Positions 10,780-23,091 of a stretch of DNA of 64,000 nt are shown in pieces. Within the stretch, counting starts at the first letter, position 1; each line of letters opens with the position of its first letter. The stretch spans positions 5,580,001 through 5,644,000 of the forward strand of contig NW_027480438.1 in NCBI RefSeq assembly GCF_051401765.1, written 5' to 3'. The notes below the pieces were generated by a model. The model saw only the letters and a list, made by a program, of their open reading frames with translations. It did not search any database and had not been told where the DNA came from. This stretch comes from Calliopsis andreniformis. Lineage: Eukaryota; Arthropoda; Insecta; Hymenoptera; Andrenidae. Position numbers and translations under genes: made by a program.

Positions 10780-13468
10780 CCAATCCTCAAGATTCAATCC
10801 TCAATTCTCAATCCTCAATCCTCAATCGTCAACCTTCAATCCTCAATACTCAATCTTCAATCCTCAATCCTCAATCGTCAATTCTCAATACTCAATCTTC
10901 AATCCTCAGTACTCTATCTTCAATCCTCAATCCTCAATCCTCAATCCTCAATCCTCATTCTTCAATCCTCAATACCCAATCTTCAATTTTCAATCCTCAT
11001 TCCTCAATCCTCAATTCGCAATCCTCAATCCTCAATCCTCAGACCTCAAGCATCAATACCCAACCCTCAGTCCTCGTCCTCAATCCACAACACTCAATCC
11101 TCAATCCTCAATCTTCATTCATCAATATTCAACCTTCAATCCTCAATCCTCAATCCTCAATCCTCAGTCCTCAATCCTCAATCCACAATCCTGGATCCTC
11201 AATCCTGAATCCTCAACCTTCAACCCTCAGTCCTCAGCAGTCAGTTGTCAATCCTCAATCCTCAATAGAATATCAACAATTCACAGTTTTCAATACACAA
11301 TACTCAATCTGCAATCTTGAAATCTCTATACACAAACATCAATCCTCATCACTCAACCCTCAACACTCAGTCCCCAATCATCAATATTCAATCGTCAATC
11401 CTCAATCCTCAATCCTCAATCCTCAACATTCAATCCTCAATGCTCAAACTTCAATCCTCAGTCCTCAATTCTCAATCCTCAATTCTCAATACTCAATCTT
11501 CAACCTTCAATCCTCAATACTCAATCTTCAATCCTCAATCCTCAATCCTCAATCCTCAATCCTCAATCCTCAATCCTCATTCTTCAATCCTCAATACCCA
11601 ATCCTCAATCTTCAATCCTCAATCCTCAATCCTCAGTCCTCTGTACTCAAACCTCAATCCTCAAACCTCAGCCCTCATCCCCATTCCTCAATTCTCAATA
11701 CCCAATCCTCAATCCTCAATCTTCAATCCTCAATACTCAATCTTCAATCCTCAGTCCTCAGTCCTCAGTCCTCAAACCTCAATTCTGAATCCTCAATCCT
11801 GAATCCTCAACCTTCAGCCCTCAGTCATCAACAATCTGTTGCCAATCCTCAATCCTCAATCCTCAATAGAATATCCTCAATTCACAGTCTTCAATGCTCA
11901 ATACCCCATCTGCAATCTTCAGATCTCTACCCACAAACATCCATTCTCATCACTCAACCCTCAACACTCAGTCCTCAATGTTCAATCCTCAGTCCTCAAT
12001 TCTCAATCTTCAATCCTCAATACTGAATCTTCAATCCTCAATCCTCAATCCTCAATACTCAATCTGCAATCCTCAATCCTCAGTCCTCACTCCTCAATCC
12101 TCATTCTTCAATCCTCAATACCGAATCCTCAATCTTCAATCCTCAATCCTCAATCCTCAATTCTCAATCCTCAACCCTCAATCCTCAGACTCCAAACATC
12201 AATACTCAGCCCTCAGTCCTCGTACTCAATCCACAACCCTCAATCCTCAGTCCTCAATCTTCAATCATTAATATTCAATCTTCAATCCTCAATCCTCAAT
12301 CCTCAATCCCCAACCCTCAATCTTCAATCCTCAAACCCAATACCCAATCCTCAATCCTCAGTCCTCAAACCTCAATCCTGAATCCTCAATCCTGAATCCT
12401 CAATCTTCAGCCCTGAGTCCTCAACAATCAGTTGTCAATCCTCAATCCTCAATAGAATATCTTCAATTCACAGTTTTCAATACTCAATACTCAATCTGCA
12501 ATCTTCCGATCTCTATCCACAAACATCAATTCTCATCACTCAACCCTCAATATTCAGTCCGCAATCCTCAATCTTCAATCCTCAATCCTCAATACTCAAT
12601 CGTCGATCTTAATCGTCAATCCTCAATACTCAATCTTCAATCTTCAATCCTCGATCCTCAATCCTCAATCCTCCATCTTCAATCCTCAATACTCAATCTT
12701 CAATCATCAACCCTCAATCCTCAATCCTCAATCCTCAATCCTCAATCGACAATCTTCAATCCTCAATACTCCATCTTCAATCCTCAATCCTCAATCCTCA
12801 ATCCTCAATCCTCATTCTTCAATCCTCAATACCCAATCCTCGATCTTCAATCCTCAATCCTCAGTCCTCAATCCTTAATCCTCAATCCTCAATCCTCAAT
12901 CTTCAATCCTCAGTCCCAAATCCTCAATCTTCAATACTCAATCCTCAATCCTCAATACCCAATCCTCAATCTCCAATCTTCAATCCTCAATCCTCAACTC
13001 TCAATCCTCAATCCTCAGTCCTCAGTCCTCAAGCCTCAATCCTCAACCCTCAGCCCTCATCCTCAATCCTCAATCCTCAATCTTCAATTCTCAAGCCTCA
13101 GTCCTCAAGCATGAATCCTCAATCCTCAATCCTCAGTCCTCTAACCTCAATCCTGAATCCTCAATCTTCAGACTTCAGACCTCAACAATCAGACGTCAAT
13201 ACTCAATCCTCAATAGATTATCATCAATTCACAGTTTTCAATACTCAATATTCAATCTGCAATCTTCAGATCTCTATCCACAAACATCAATTCTCATCAC
13301 TCAACCCTCAACACTCAGTCCTCAATGTTCAATACTCAATCATCAATTCTCAATCTTCAATCCTCAATACTGAATCTTCAATCACCAATCCCCAATCTTC
13401 CATACTCAATCCTCAATCATCAATCCTCAATCCTCAATAATCAACCATCAACACTCAATTCTCAATAC

Positions 13469-13580
13469 TCAACAGAATATCCTGAATTCTCATGGTTCAA
13501 TACTCAATCCACAACTTTCAATAATCAAATCTCAATCCTCAAACATAAATTCTCAACACTCAACCCTCAACACTCAGTCC
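13469..13580 (+). repeat. Divergent right-half module 1, single copy
   Basis: Only the right part of module 1 is present, from TCAACAG/AATATCC (13469-13482) to TCAGTCC (13574-13580), in full heptamer phase. It differs from every other copy: TGAATTC, TCATGGT (13490-13496), ACAACTT (13511), TCAATAA (13518), TCAAACA (13539, where all others have ACAAACA) and TAAATTC (13546). The upstream TCAGCCC and dyad part is absent. It sits only 259 bp after one module and 294 bp before the next. It may be an old relic or a separate branch of the module. Confidence 0.7.
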
Positions 13581-14746
13581 TCTCTCTTCAATCCTCCATT
13601 CTCAACCCTCAATCCTCAAGCGTCAATCCTCAATCCTCAGTCCTCAACCCTCATTCCTCAGTCCTCAAACCTCTATCCCGAATCCTCAATCCTGAATCCT
13701 CAATCCTGAATCCTCAAGCTTCAGACCTCAGACCTCAACAATCAGACGTCAATCCTCAATCCTCAATAGAATATCATCAAGTAACAGATTTCAATACTCA
13801 ATACTCAATCTGCAATCTTCAGATCTCTATCCACAAACATCAATTCTCATCACTCAACCCTCAACACTCAGTCCTCAATGTTCAATACTCAACCATCAAT
13901 TCTCAATCTTCAATCCTCAATACTGAATCTTCAATCATCAATACCCAATCTTCAATCCTCAATCCTCAATCCTCAATCCTCAATCCTCATTCTTCAATCC
14001 TCAATACCCAATCCTCAATCTTCAATCCTCAATCCTCAGTCCTCAATCCTCAATCCTGAATCCTCAATCCTCAATCTTCAATCCTCAGTCCCAAATCCTC
14101 AATCTCCAATACTCAATCCTCAATCCTCAATACCCAGTCCTCAATCTTCAATCCTCAATCCTCAATCCTCAACTCTCAATCCTCAATCCTCAGTCCTCTG
14201 TCCTCAAACCACAATCCTCAACCCTCAGCCCACATCCTCAATCCTCAATCCTCAATCTCCAATCCTCAAGCCTCAATCCTCAAGCCTGAATCCTCAATCC
14301 TCAATCCTCAATCCTTAATCCTCAATACTCAATCCTCAATCCTCAATCCTCAATCCCGAATCCACAATCCTCAATCCACAATCCTCAACCTTCAATCCTC
14401 AATGCTCTATCTTCAATCCTCAGTCCTCAAGTCTCAATCCTCAATTCTCAATCCTCAATCGTCAATCTTCAATCCTCAATACTCAATCTTCAATCCTCAA
14501 TCCTCAATCCTCAATCCTCAATCCTCATTCTTCAATCCTCAATACCCAATCCTCAATCTTCAATCCTCAATCCTCAATCCTCAATCCCCAATTCTCAATC
14601 CTCAGTCCTCAAACCTCAATCTTCAATCCTCAATACTCAATCTTCAATCCTCATTCCTCAATCCTCAATCATCAATCCTCAATCTTCAATCCTCAATACT
14701 CAATCTTCAATCCTCAATCCTCAGTCCTCGAACATCAATCCTGAAT

Positions 14747-15842
14747 CCTCAATCTTCAGCCCTCAGTCCTCAACAATCAGTTGTCAATCCTCAATCCTCA
14801 ATAGAATATCACCAATTCACAGTTTTCAATACTTAATACTTAATCTGCAATCTTCAAATCTCTATCCACAAACATCAATTCTCATCACTCAATCCTCAAC
14901 GCTCAGTCCCCAATCCTCAATATTCAATCCTCAATCCTCTATCCTCGATCCTCAATCCTCAACCTTCAATCCTCAATGCTCAATCTTCAATCCTCAATCC
15001 TCAATACTCAATCCTCAATTCTCAATCCTCAATCGTCAATCTTCAATCCTCTATACTCAATCTTCGATCCTCAGTCCTCAATCCTCAATCCTCAATCCTC
15101 AATCTTCAATCCTCGATACTGAATCTTCAATCCCAAATCCTCAATCCTCAATCCTCAATCCTCAATCCTCAATCTTCAATCATCAGTCCCCAATCCTCAA
15201 TCTTCAATCCTCAATCCTCAATCCTGAATCCTCAATCTTCAGCCCTCAGTCCTCAACAATCAGTTGTCAATCCTCAATCCTCAATACAACATCATCAATT
15301 CACAGTTTTCAATACTCATTACTCAATCTGCAATCTTCAAATCTCTATCCACAAACATCAATTCTCATCACACAACACTCAACACTACGTCCCCAATCCT
15401 CAATCTTCAATCCTCAATCCTCAATACTCAATCCTCCATCCTCAATCCTCAATACTCAATCCTCAATCGTCAATCCTCAATCCCCAATCCTCAACCTTCA
15501 ATCCTCTATCCTCAATCCTCAATCCTCAATCCTCAATCTTCAATCCTCAATACTCAATCTTCAATCCTCAATCCTCAATCCTCAGTCCTCAATCCTGAAT
15601 CCTCAATCATCAATCCTCAATCCTCATTCTTCAATCCTGAATACCCAACCCTCAATCTTCAATCCTCAATCCTCAATCCTCAGTCCTCAGTCCTCAAACC
15701 ACAATCCTCAACCCTCAGCCCTCATCCTCATTCCTCAGCCCTCAATCCTCAATCCTCAATCCTCAATCTTCAATCCTCAATACTCAATCTTCAATCCTCA
15801 GTCCTCAGTCCTCAAACCTCAATTCTGAATCCTCAATCCTGA
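14747..15842 (+). repeat. Second copy of the 8850-10098 segment
   Basis: This is a near copy of the earlier segment, 153 bp shorter. The missing part is one of two adjacent stretches that each carry a TCATCCTCATTCCTCAG-type run, and the loss is explained simply by recombination between those two similar stretches. It continues into a module at 15903 with the distinctive words TCATCAACAATCTG and GCCAATCC, shared with the module at 11870. Confidence 0.7.
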
Positions 15843-17180
15843 ATCCTCAACCTTCAGCCCTCAGTCATCAACAATCTGTTGCCAATCCTCAATCCTCAAT
15901 AGAATATCCTCAATTCACAGTCTTCAATACTCAATACCCAATCTGCAATCTTCAGATCTCTATCCACAAACATCCATTCTCATCACTCAACCCTCAACAC
16001 TCAGTCCTCAATGTTCAATCCTCAATCCTCAATTCTCAATCTTCAGTCCTCAATACTGAATCTTCAATCCTCAATCCTCAGTCCTCAGTCCTCAATCCTC
16101 AATCCTCAATCTTCAATCCTCAGTCCCCAATCCCCAATCTTCAATCCTCAATACTCAATCCTCAATCCTCAGCCTTCAATCCTCAATCCTCAATCCTCAA
16201 TCCTCAATCCTCAATCCTCAATCTTCAATCCTCAATACTCAATCTTCAATCCTCAATCCTCAATCCTCAATTCTCAATCCTCAACCTTCAATCCACAGTA
16301 CTCTATCTTCAATCCTCAATCCTCAGTCCTCAATCCTCAATCCTCATTCTTCAATCCTCAATACCCAATCCTCAATCTTCAATCCTCATTCCTCAATCCT
16401 CAATTCGCAATCCTCAATCCTCAACCCTCAGACCTCAAGCATCAATACCCAACCCTCAGTCCTCGTCCTCAATCCATAACCCTCAATCTTCAATCCTCAA
16501 CATTCGTTCATCAATATTCAACCTTCAATCCTCAATCCTCAATCCTCAATCCTCAATCCTCAATCCTCAATCCTCAATCCTCAATCCTGAATCCTGAATC
16601 CTCAATCCTGAATCCTCAATCTTCAGCCCTCAGTCCTCAACAGTCAGTTGTCAATCCTTAATCCTCAATACAATATCAACAATCACAGTTTTCAATACAC
16701 AATACTCAATCTGCAATCTTGCAATCTCTATACACAAACATCAATTCTCATCACTCAACCCTCAACACTCAGTCCCCAATCCTCAATATTCAATCCTCAA
16801 TCCTCAATCCTCAATCCTCAATCGTCAACCTTCAATCCTCAATGCTCAACCTTCAATCCTCTGTCCTCAATTCTCAATCCTCAATTCTCAATCCTCAATC
16901 GTCAATCTTCAATCCTCAATACTCAATCTTCAATCCTCAATCCTCAATCCTCAATCCTCAATCCTCATTCTTCAATCCTCAATACCCAATCCTCAATCTT
17001 CCATCCTCAATCCTCAATCCTCTGTCCTCAGTCCTCAAACCTCCATCCTCAACCCTCAGCCCTCATCCTCATTCCTCAATTCTCAATCCTCAATCCTCAA
17101 TCCTCAATACTCAATCTTCAATCCTCAATACTCAATCTTCAATCCTCAATCCTCAATCCTCAATCCTCAATCCTCAATCT

Positions 17181-18629
17181 TCAATCCTCAATACTCTATC
17201 TTCAATCCTCAATCCTCAATCCTCAATCCTCAGTCCTCATTCTTCGATCCTCAATACCCAATCCTCAATCTTCAATCCTCGATCCTCAATCCTTAAATTC
17301 GCAATCCTCAATCCTCAATCCTCAGACCTCAAGCATCAATACCCAACCCTCAGTCCTCGTCATCAATCCACAACCCTCAATCCTCAATCGTGAATCTTCA
17401 TTCATCAATATTCAACCTTCAATCATCAATCCTCAATCTTCAATCCTCAATCCTCAATCCTCAATTCTCAATCCTCAATCCTCAGTACCCAATCCTCAAT
17501 CCTCAATCCTCAATCCGCGATCCTCAATCCTCAATCCTCAATCGTCAATTCTCAATCCTCAGTCCTCAAACCTCAATCCTGAATCCTCAATCCTGAATCC
17601 TCAATCTTCAGCCCTCAGTCCTCAACAATCAGTTGTCAATCCTCAATCCTCAATAGAATATCACCAATTCACAATTTTCAATACTCAATACTCAATCTGC
17701 AATCTTCAAATCTCTATCCACAAACATCAATTCTCATCACTCAACCCTCAACACTCAGTCCCCAATCCTCAATATTCAATCCTCAATCCTCAATCCTCGA
17801 TCCTCAATTCTCAACCATCAATCCTCAATGCTCAATCTTCATTCCTCAATCCTCAATCTACAATCCTCAATACCCAATCTTCAACTCTCAATCTTCAATC
17901 CTCAATCCTCTATCCTCATTCTTCAATCCTCAACACCCAATCCTCAATCTTCAATCCTCAATCCTCAATCCTCAATTCTCAATCCTCAATCCTGAATCCT
18001 CGGACCTCAAACATCAATACTCAACCCTCAGTCCTCGTTCGCAATCCACAACCCTCAATCCTCAATCCTCAATCTTCAATCATCAATATTCAATATTCAA
18101 TCCTCAATCCTCAATCCTCTATCCTCAATCCTCAATCCTGAATGTTCAATCCTCAATACCCAATCCTCAATCTTCAATCCTCAATACTCAATCCTCAATC
18201 CTCAATCCTCAATCCTCAGTCCTCAAACCTCAATCCTGAATCCTCAATCCTGAATCCTCAATCTTCAGCCCTCAGTCCTCAACAATCAATTGTTAGTCCT
18301 CAATCCTCAATAGAATATACCCAATTCACAGTTTTCGATACTCAATCCCCAATCTTCAATCTTCAAATCTCGATCCACAAACATCAATTCTCATCACTCA
18401 AAGCTCGACACTCAGTCCCCAATCCTCAATCTTCAATCCTCAATCATCAATCCTCAATCCTCAATCCTCAATCTTCAATCCTCAATACTCAATCTTCAAT
18501 CCTCAATCCTCAATCTTCAATCCCCAATACCCAATCCTCAATCTTCAATCCTCAATCCTCAATCCTCAATTCTCAACACTGAATCCTCAATCCTCAGACC
18601 TCAAGCATTAATACTCAACCCTCAGTCCT
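17181..18629 (+). repeat. Start of the right domain, segment shared with 28.3, 40.9 and 50.4 kb
   Basis: From about 17191 the sequence matches the stretch beginning near 28331 (offset 11,132-11,140) and parts of those near 37460, 40941 and 50460. It contains a CGTCAT form of module 2 (17359), the subtype C module (17657) and the subtype B module (18314) with the words CGATACTC and CTCGATCC shared by all long copies. From here to the window end, copies differ at only scattered bases. Confidence 0.78.
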
Positions 18630-18732
18630 CGTCCGCAATCCACAACCCTCAATCCTCAATCCTCAATCTTCAATCATCAATATTCAATCCTCAATCCTCA
18701 ATCCTCAATCCTCTATCCTCAATCCTCAATCC

Positions 18733-18740
18733 TGAAATGT
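18733..18740 (+). repeat. Plus-one phase-slip word TGAAATGT (lineage tag)
   Basis: An extra A turns the module 2 word TGAATGT into an 8-mer and shifts all following heptamers by one base. The same slip occurs at 23195, 29865, 42475 and 63903 and not in other module 2 copies. All five sites lie in the same surrounding sequence, so the slip arose once and was copied with its segment. Confidence 0.85.
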
Positions 18741-18908
18741 TCAATCCTCAATACCCAATCCTCAATCTTCAATCCTCAATCCTCAATCCTCAATCCTTAA
18801 TCCTCAATCCTCGATCCTCAATCCTCAATCCTCAATCTTCAATCCTCAATACTCAATCTTTAATCCTCAATCCTCAGTCCTCAAACCTCAATTCTGAGTC
18901 CTCAGTCC

Positions 18909-19076
18909 TGAATCCTCAACCTTCAGCCCTCAGTCCTCAACAATCAGTTGTCAATACTCAGTCCTCAATAGAATATCCTCAATTCACAGCTTTCAATACT
19001 TAATACTCAATCTGCAATCTTCAAACCTCTATCCACAGACATCAATTCTCATCACTCAACACTCAATACTCAGTCC
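18909..19076 (+). repeat. Module 1, subtype A', reference copy
   Basis: 168 bp in phase. It has AATATCC at the anchor like subtype A but lacks CCATTCT, continuing instead into the TCAATCTGCAATCT context of subtypes C and D. Anchors are 10159 (AAAATCC), 11870, 12456, 15903, 18972, 23434, 30104, 36094, 37093, 42714, 49081, 50080 and 59263. The 36094/49081/59263 set shares ACAATAT and ACAGCTT. Subtype A' looks like a recombinant or intermediate between A and C/D. Confidence 0.82.
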
Positions 19077-22000
19077 TCAGTGTTCAATCCTCAATCCTCA
19101 ATTCTCTATCTTCAATCCTCAATACTGAATCTTCAATCCAAAATCCTCAATCCTCAATCCTCAATCCTCAATCCTCAATCTTCAATCCTCAGTCCGCAAT
19201 CCTCAATCGTCAATCTCCAATCCTGAATTGTCAATCTTCAATCCTCAATCCTCAATCCTCAATCCTCAATCCTCAATCCTCATTCTTCAATCCCCAATAC
19301 CCAATCCTCAATCTTCAATCCTCAATCCTCAATCCTCAATTCTCAACACTGAATCCTCAATCCTCAGACCTCAAGCATCAATACTCAACCCTCAGTCCTC
19401 GTCCGCAATCCACAACCCTCAATCCTCAATCCTCAATCTTCAATCATCAATATTCAATCTTCAATCCTCAATCCTCAATCCTCTATCCTCAATCCTCAAT
19501 CCTGAATGTTCAATCCTCAATACCCAATCCTCAATCTTCAATCCTCAATCCTCAATCCTCAATCCTTAATCCTCAATCCTCGATCCTCAATCCTCAATCC
19601 TCAATCTTCAATCTTCAATCCTCAGTCCGCAATCCTCAATCTTCGATCCTCAATCCTCAATCCTGAATCCTCAATCTTCAGCCCTCAGTCCTCAACAATC
19701 AGTTGTCAATCCTCAATCCTCAATACAACATCATCAATTCACAGTTTTCAATACTCAATACTCAATCTGCTATCCTCAAATCTCTATCCACAAACACCAA
19801 TGCTCATCACTCAACTCTCAACACTCCGTCCCCAATCCTCAATCCTCAATCCTCATTCTTCAATCCTCAATACCAAATCCTCAATCTTCAATCCTCAATC
19901 CTCAATTCGCAATCCTCAATCCTCAATCCTCAGACCTCAAGCATCAATACCCAACCCTCAGTCCTCGTCCTCAATCCTCAATCCTCAATCCTCAATCCTC
20001 AATCCTCTATCTTCAATCCTCAATACTCAACCTTTAATCCTCAATCCTCAGACCTCAAACCTCAATTCTGAGTCCTCAGTCCTGAATCCTCAACCTTCAG
20101 CCCTCAGTCCTCAACAATCAGGTGTCAATCCTCAATCCTCAATAGAATATCACCAATTCACAGTTTTCAATACTCAATACTCAATCTGCAATCTTCAAAT
20201 CTCTATCCACAAACATCAATTCTCATCACTCAACCCTCAACACTCAGTCCACAATCTTCAATCCTCAATCCTCAATCCTCAATCTTGAATCCTCAATACT
20301 CAATCTTCAATCCTGAATCCTCAATCCTCAATCCTCAACACTCAATCCTGAATCGTCAATCCTCAATCCCCAATCCACAATCTTCAATCCTCTATCCTCA
20401 ATCCTCAATCCTCAATCCTCAATCCTCAAACTTCAATCCTCAATACTCAACCTTCAATATGCAATCCTCAATCCTCAATCCTCAATTCTCAATACTCAAT
20501 CGTCAATCTTCAATCCCCAATACTCAATCTTCAATCCTCAGTCCTCAATCCTCAATCCTCAATCCTCATTCTTCAATCCTCAATACCCAATCCTCAATCT
20601 TCAATCCTCAATCCTCAATCCTCAATCCTCAATCCTCAGTCCTCAAACCTCAATTCTGAGTCCTCAGTCCTGAATCCTCAACCTTCAGCCCTCAGTCCTC
20701 AACAATCAGGTGTCAATCCTCAATCCTCAATAGAATATCACCAATTCACAGTTTTCAATACTCAATACTCAATCTGCAATCTTCAAATCTCTATCCACAA
20801 ACATCAATTCTCTTCACTCAATCCTCAACACTCAGTCCCCAATCCTCAATATTCAATCCTCAATCCTCAATCCTCGATCCTCAATCCTCAACCTTCAATC
20901 CTCAATGCTCAATCTTCAATCCTCAATCCTCAATACTCAATCCTCAATTCTCAATCCTCAATCGTCAATCTTGAATCCTCTATACTCAATCTTCGATCCT
21001 CAGTCCTCAATCCTCAATCCTCAGTCCTCAGTCCTCAATCCTCAATTCTCAATCCTCAATCCTCAATCCTCCATCCTCAATCCTCAATCCTCAATCTTCA
21101 ATCCTCAGTCCGCAATGCTCAATCTTCAATCCTCAATCCTCAATCCTGGATCCTCAATCTCCAGCCCTCAGTCCTCAACAATCAGTTGTCAATCCCCAAT
21201 CCTGAATACCACATCATCAATTCACAGTTTTCAATACTCAACACTCAATCTGCAATTTTCAAATCTCTATCCACAAACATCAATTCTCATCACTCATCCC
21301 TCAACACTCCGTCTCCAATCCTCAATCTTCAATCCTCAATCCTCAATCCTCAATCCTCACTCCTCAATTTTCAATCCTCAATACTCAATCTTCAATCCTC
21401 AACCCTCAATCCTCAATCCTCAATCCTCAATCCTCAATCCTCAACCCTCAATCATCAGTCCTGAAACCTCAATCCCGAATCCTCAATCCTGAATCCGCAA
21501 ACTTCAGTCCTCAGTCCTCAACAATCAGTTGTCAATCCTCAATCATCAATAGAATATCCTCAATTCACAGTTATCAATACTCAATCCCCATTCTTCAGTC
21601 GTCAAATCTCAATCCACAAACATCAATCCTCATCACTCAACCCTCAACACTCAGTCCTCAATCTTCAATCCCCAATCCTCAATCCTCAATCCTCAACCTT
21701 GAATCCTCAATACTCAATCTTCAATCCTCAATGCTCAATTCCCAATCCTCAACACTCAATCCTCAATCCTCAATCCTCAATTCTCAATCATCAATACTCA
21801 ATCCACAAACATCAATTCTCATCACTCAACGCTCAACACTCAGTCCTCAATCTTCAATCCTCAATCCTCAATCCTCAATCCTCAACCTTGAATCCTCAAT
21901 ACTCAATCTTCAATCCTCAATCCTCAATTCCCAATCCTCAACACTCAATCTTCAATCCTCAATCCTCAATTCTCAATCATCAATACTCAATCCTCAATCG

Positions 22001-23091
22001 TCAATCCTCAATCCTCAATCCTCAATCTTCAATCCTCAATACTCAATCTTCAATACTCAATCCTCAATCCTCAATCCTCAATCCTCAATCCTCAATCCTC
22101 AATCTTCAATCCCCAATCCTCAATCCTCAATCCTCAACCTTGAATCCTCAATATTCAATCTTCAATCCTCAATCCTCTATCCTCAATCCTCAATCCTGAA
22201 TGTTCAATCCTCAATACCCAATCCTCAATCTCCAATCCTCAATACTCAATCCTCAATCCTCAATCCTCAATCCTCAGTCCTCAATCCCCAATTCTCAACC
22301 GTCAATCCTCAATCCTCAGACCTCAAACATCAATACTCAGACCTCAGCCCTCGTCCGCAATCCACAACCCTCAATCCTCAATCCTCAATCTTCAATCATC
22401 AATATTCAACATTCAATCCTCAATCCTCAATCTTCAATCCTCAATACTCAATCTTCAATACTCAATCCTCAATCCTCAATCCTCAATCCTCAATCCTCAA
22501 TCCTCAATCCCCAATCCCAATTCCTCAATCCTCAATCCTCAATCCTCAATCGTCAATCCTCAATCCTCAATCTTCAATCCTCAATACTCAATCTTCAATC
22601 CTCAATCCTCAATCCTCAATCCTCAATCCTCAATCCTCAATCCTCAATCTTCAATCCTCAATACTCAATCTTCAACCCTCAATCTTCAATCCTCAATCCT
22701 CTATCCTCATTCTTCAATCCTCAACACCCAATCCTCAATCTTCAATCCTCAATCCTCAATCCTCAATTCTCAATCCACAGTCCTCAATCCTCATTCCTCA
22801 GACCTCAAACATCAATACTCTACCCTCAGTCCTCGTCCGCAATCCACAACCCTCAATCCTCAATCCTCAATTTTCAATCATCAATATTCAATCTTCAATC
22901 CTCAATCCTCAATACTCTATCCTCAATCCTCAATCCTGAATGTTCATTCCTCAATACCCAATCCTCAATCTCCAATCCTCAATACTCAGTCCTCAATCCT
23001 CAATCCTCAATCCTCAGACCTCAATCCTCAATTCTCAATCCTCAATCCTCAATCCTCAGACCTCAAACATCAATACTCAACCCTCAGCCCT

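Larger units (their letters stand above)
8841..17180 (+). repeat. Middle domain of the array (subtypes C, D and A')
   Basis: Module 1 copies here carry TCAATCTGCAATCT after the ACAGTTT region instead of CCATTCT. Anchors are 8908, 9391, 10159, 10676, 11269, 11870, 12456, 13217, 13476, 13770, 14805, 15288, 15903 and 16672, so spacing runs from 259 to 1035 bp. Segment copies are older and more diverged: 8850-10098 matches 14747-15842, 11700-12000 matches about 15730-16030, and the 10676 module matches the 16672 module. A word TCAATCTTAATC with changed phase occurs near 12600. No single-copy sequence is present. Confidence 0.8.
18630..23091 (+). repeat. 4,462-bp tandem unit, copy 1
   Basis: Landmarks recur exactly 4,462 bp later: CGTCCG 18630/23092, the 8-bp slip word TGAAATGT 18733/23195, and module anchors 18972/23434, 19727/24189, 20146/24608, 20734/25196 and 21210/25672. 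The copies abut, so this is a head-to-tail duplication. The same stretch is also present at 29762-33400 and 42372-46000 at larger offsets. Readings of a 260-codon span at 19506 and 23968 differ at two codons, showing how recent the copies are. Confidence 0.85.

Noticed and set aside
13469..13580. Foreign insertion at the odd half-module
   Set aside because: It keeps heptamer phase and aligns word by word with the right half of module 1, so it belongs to the array.
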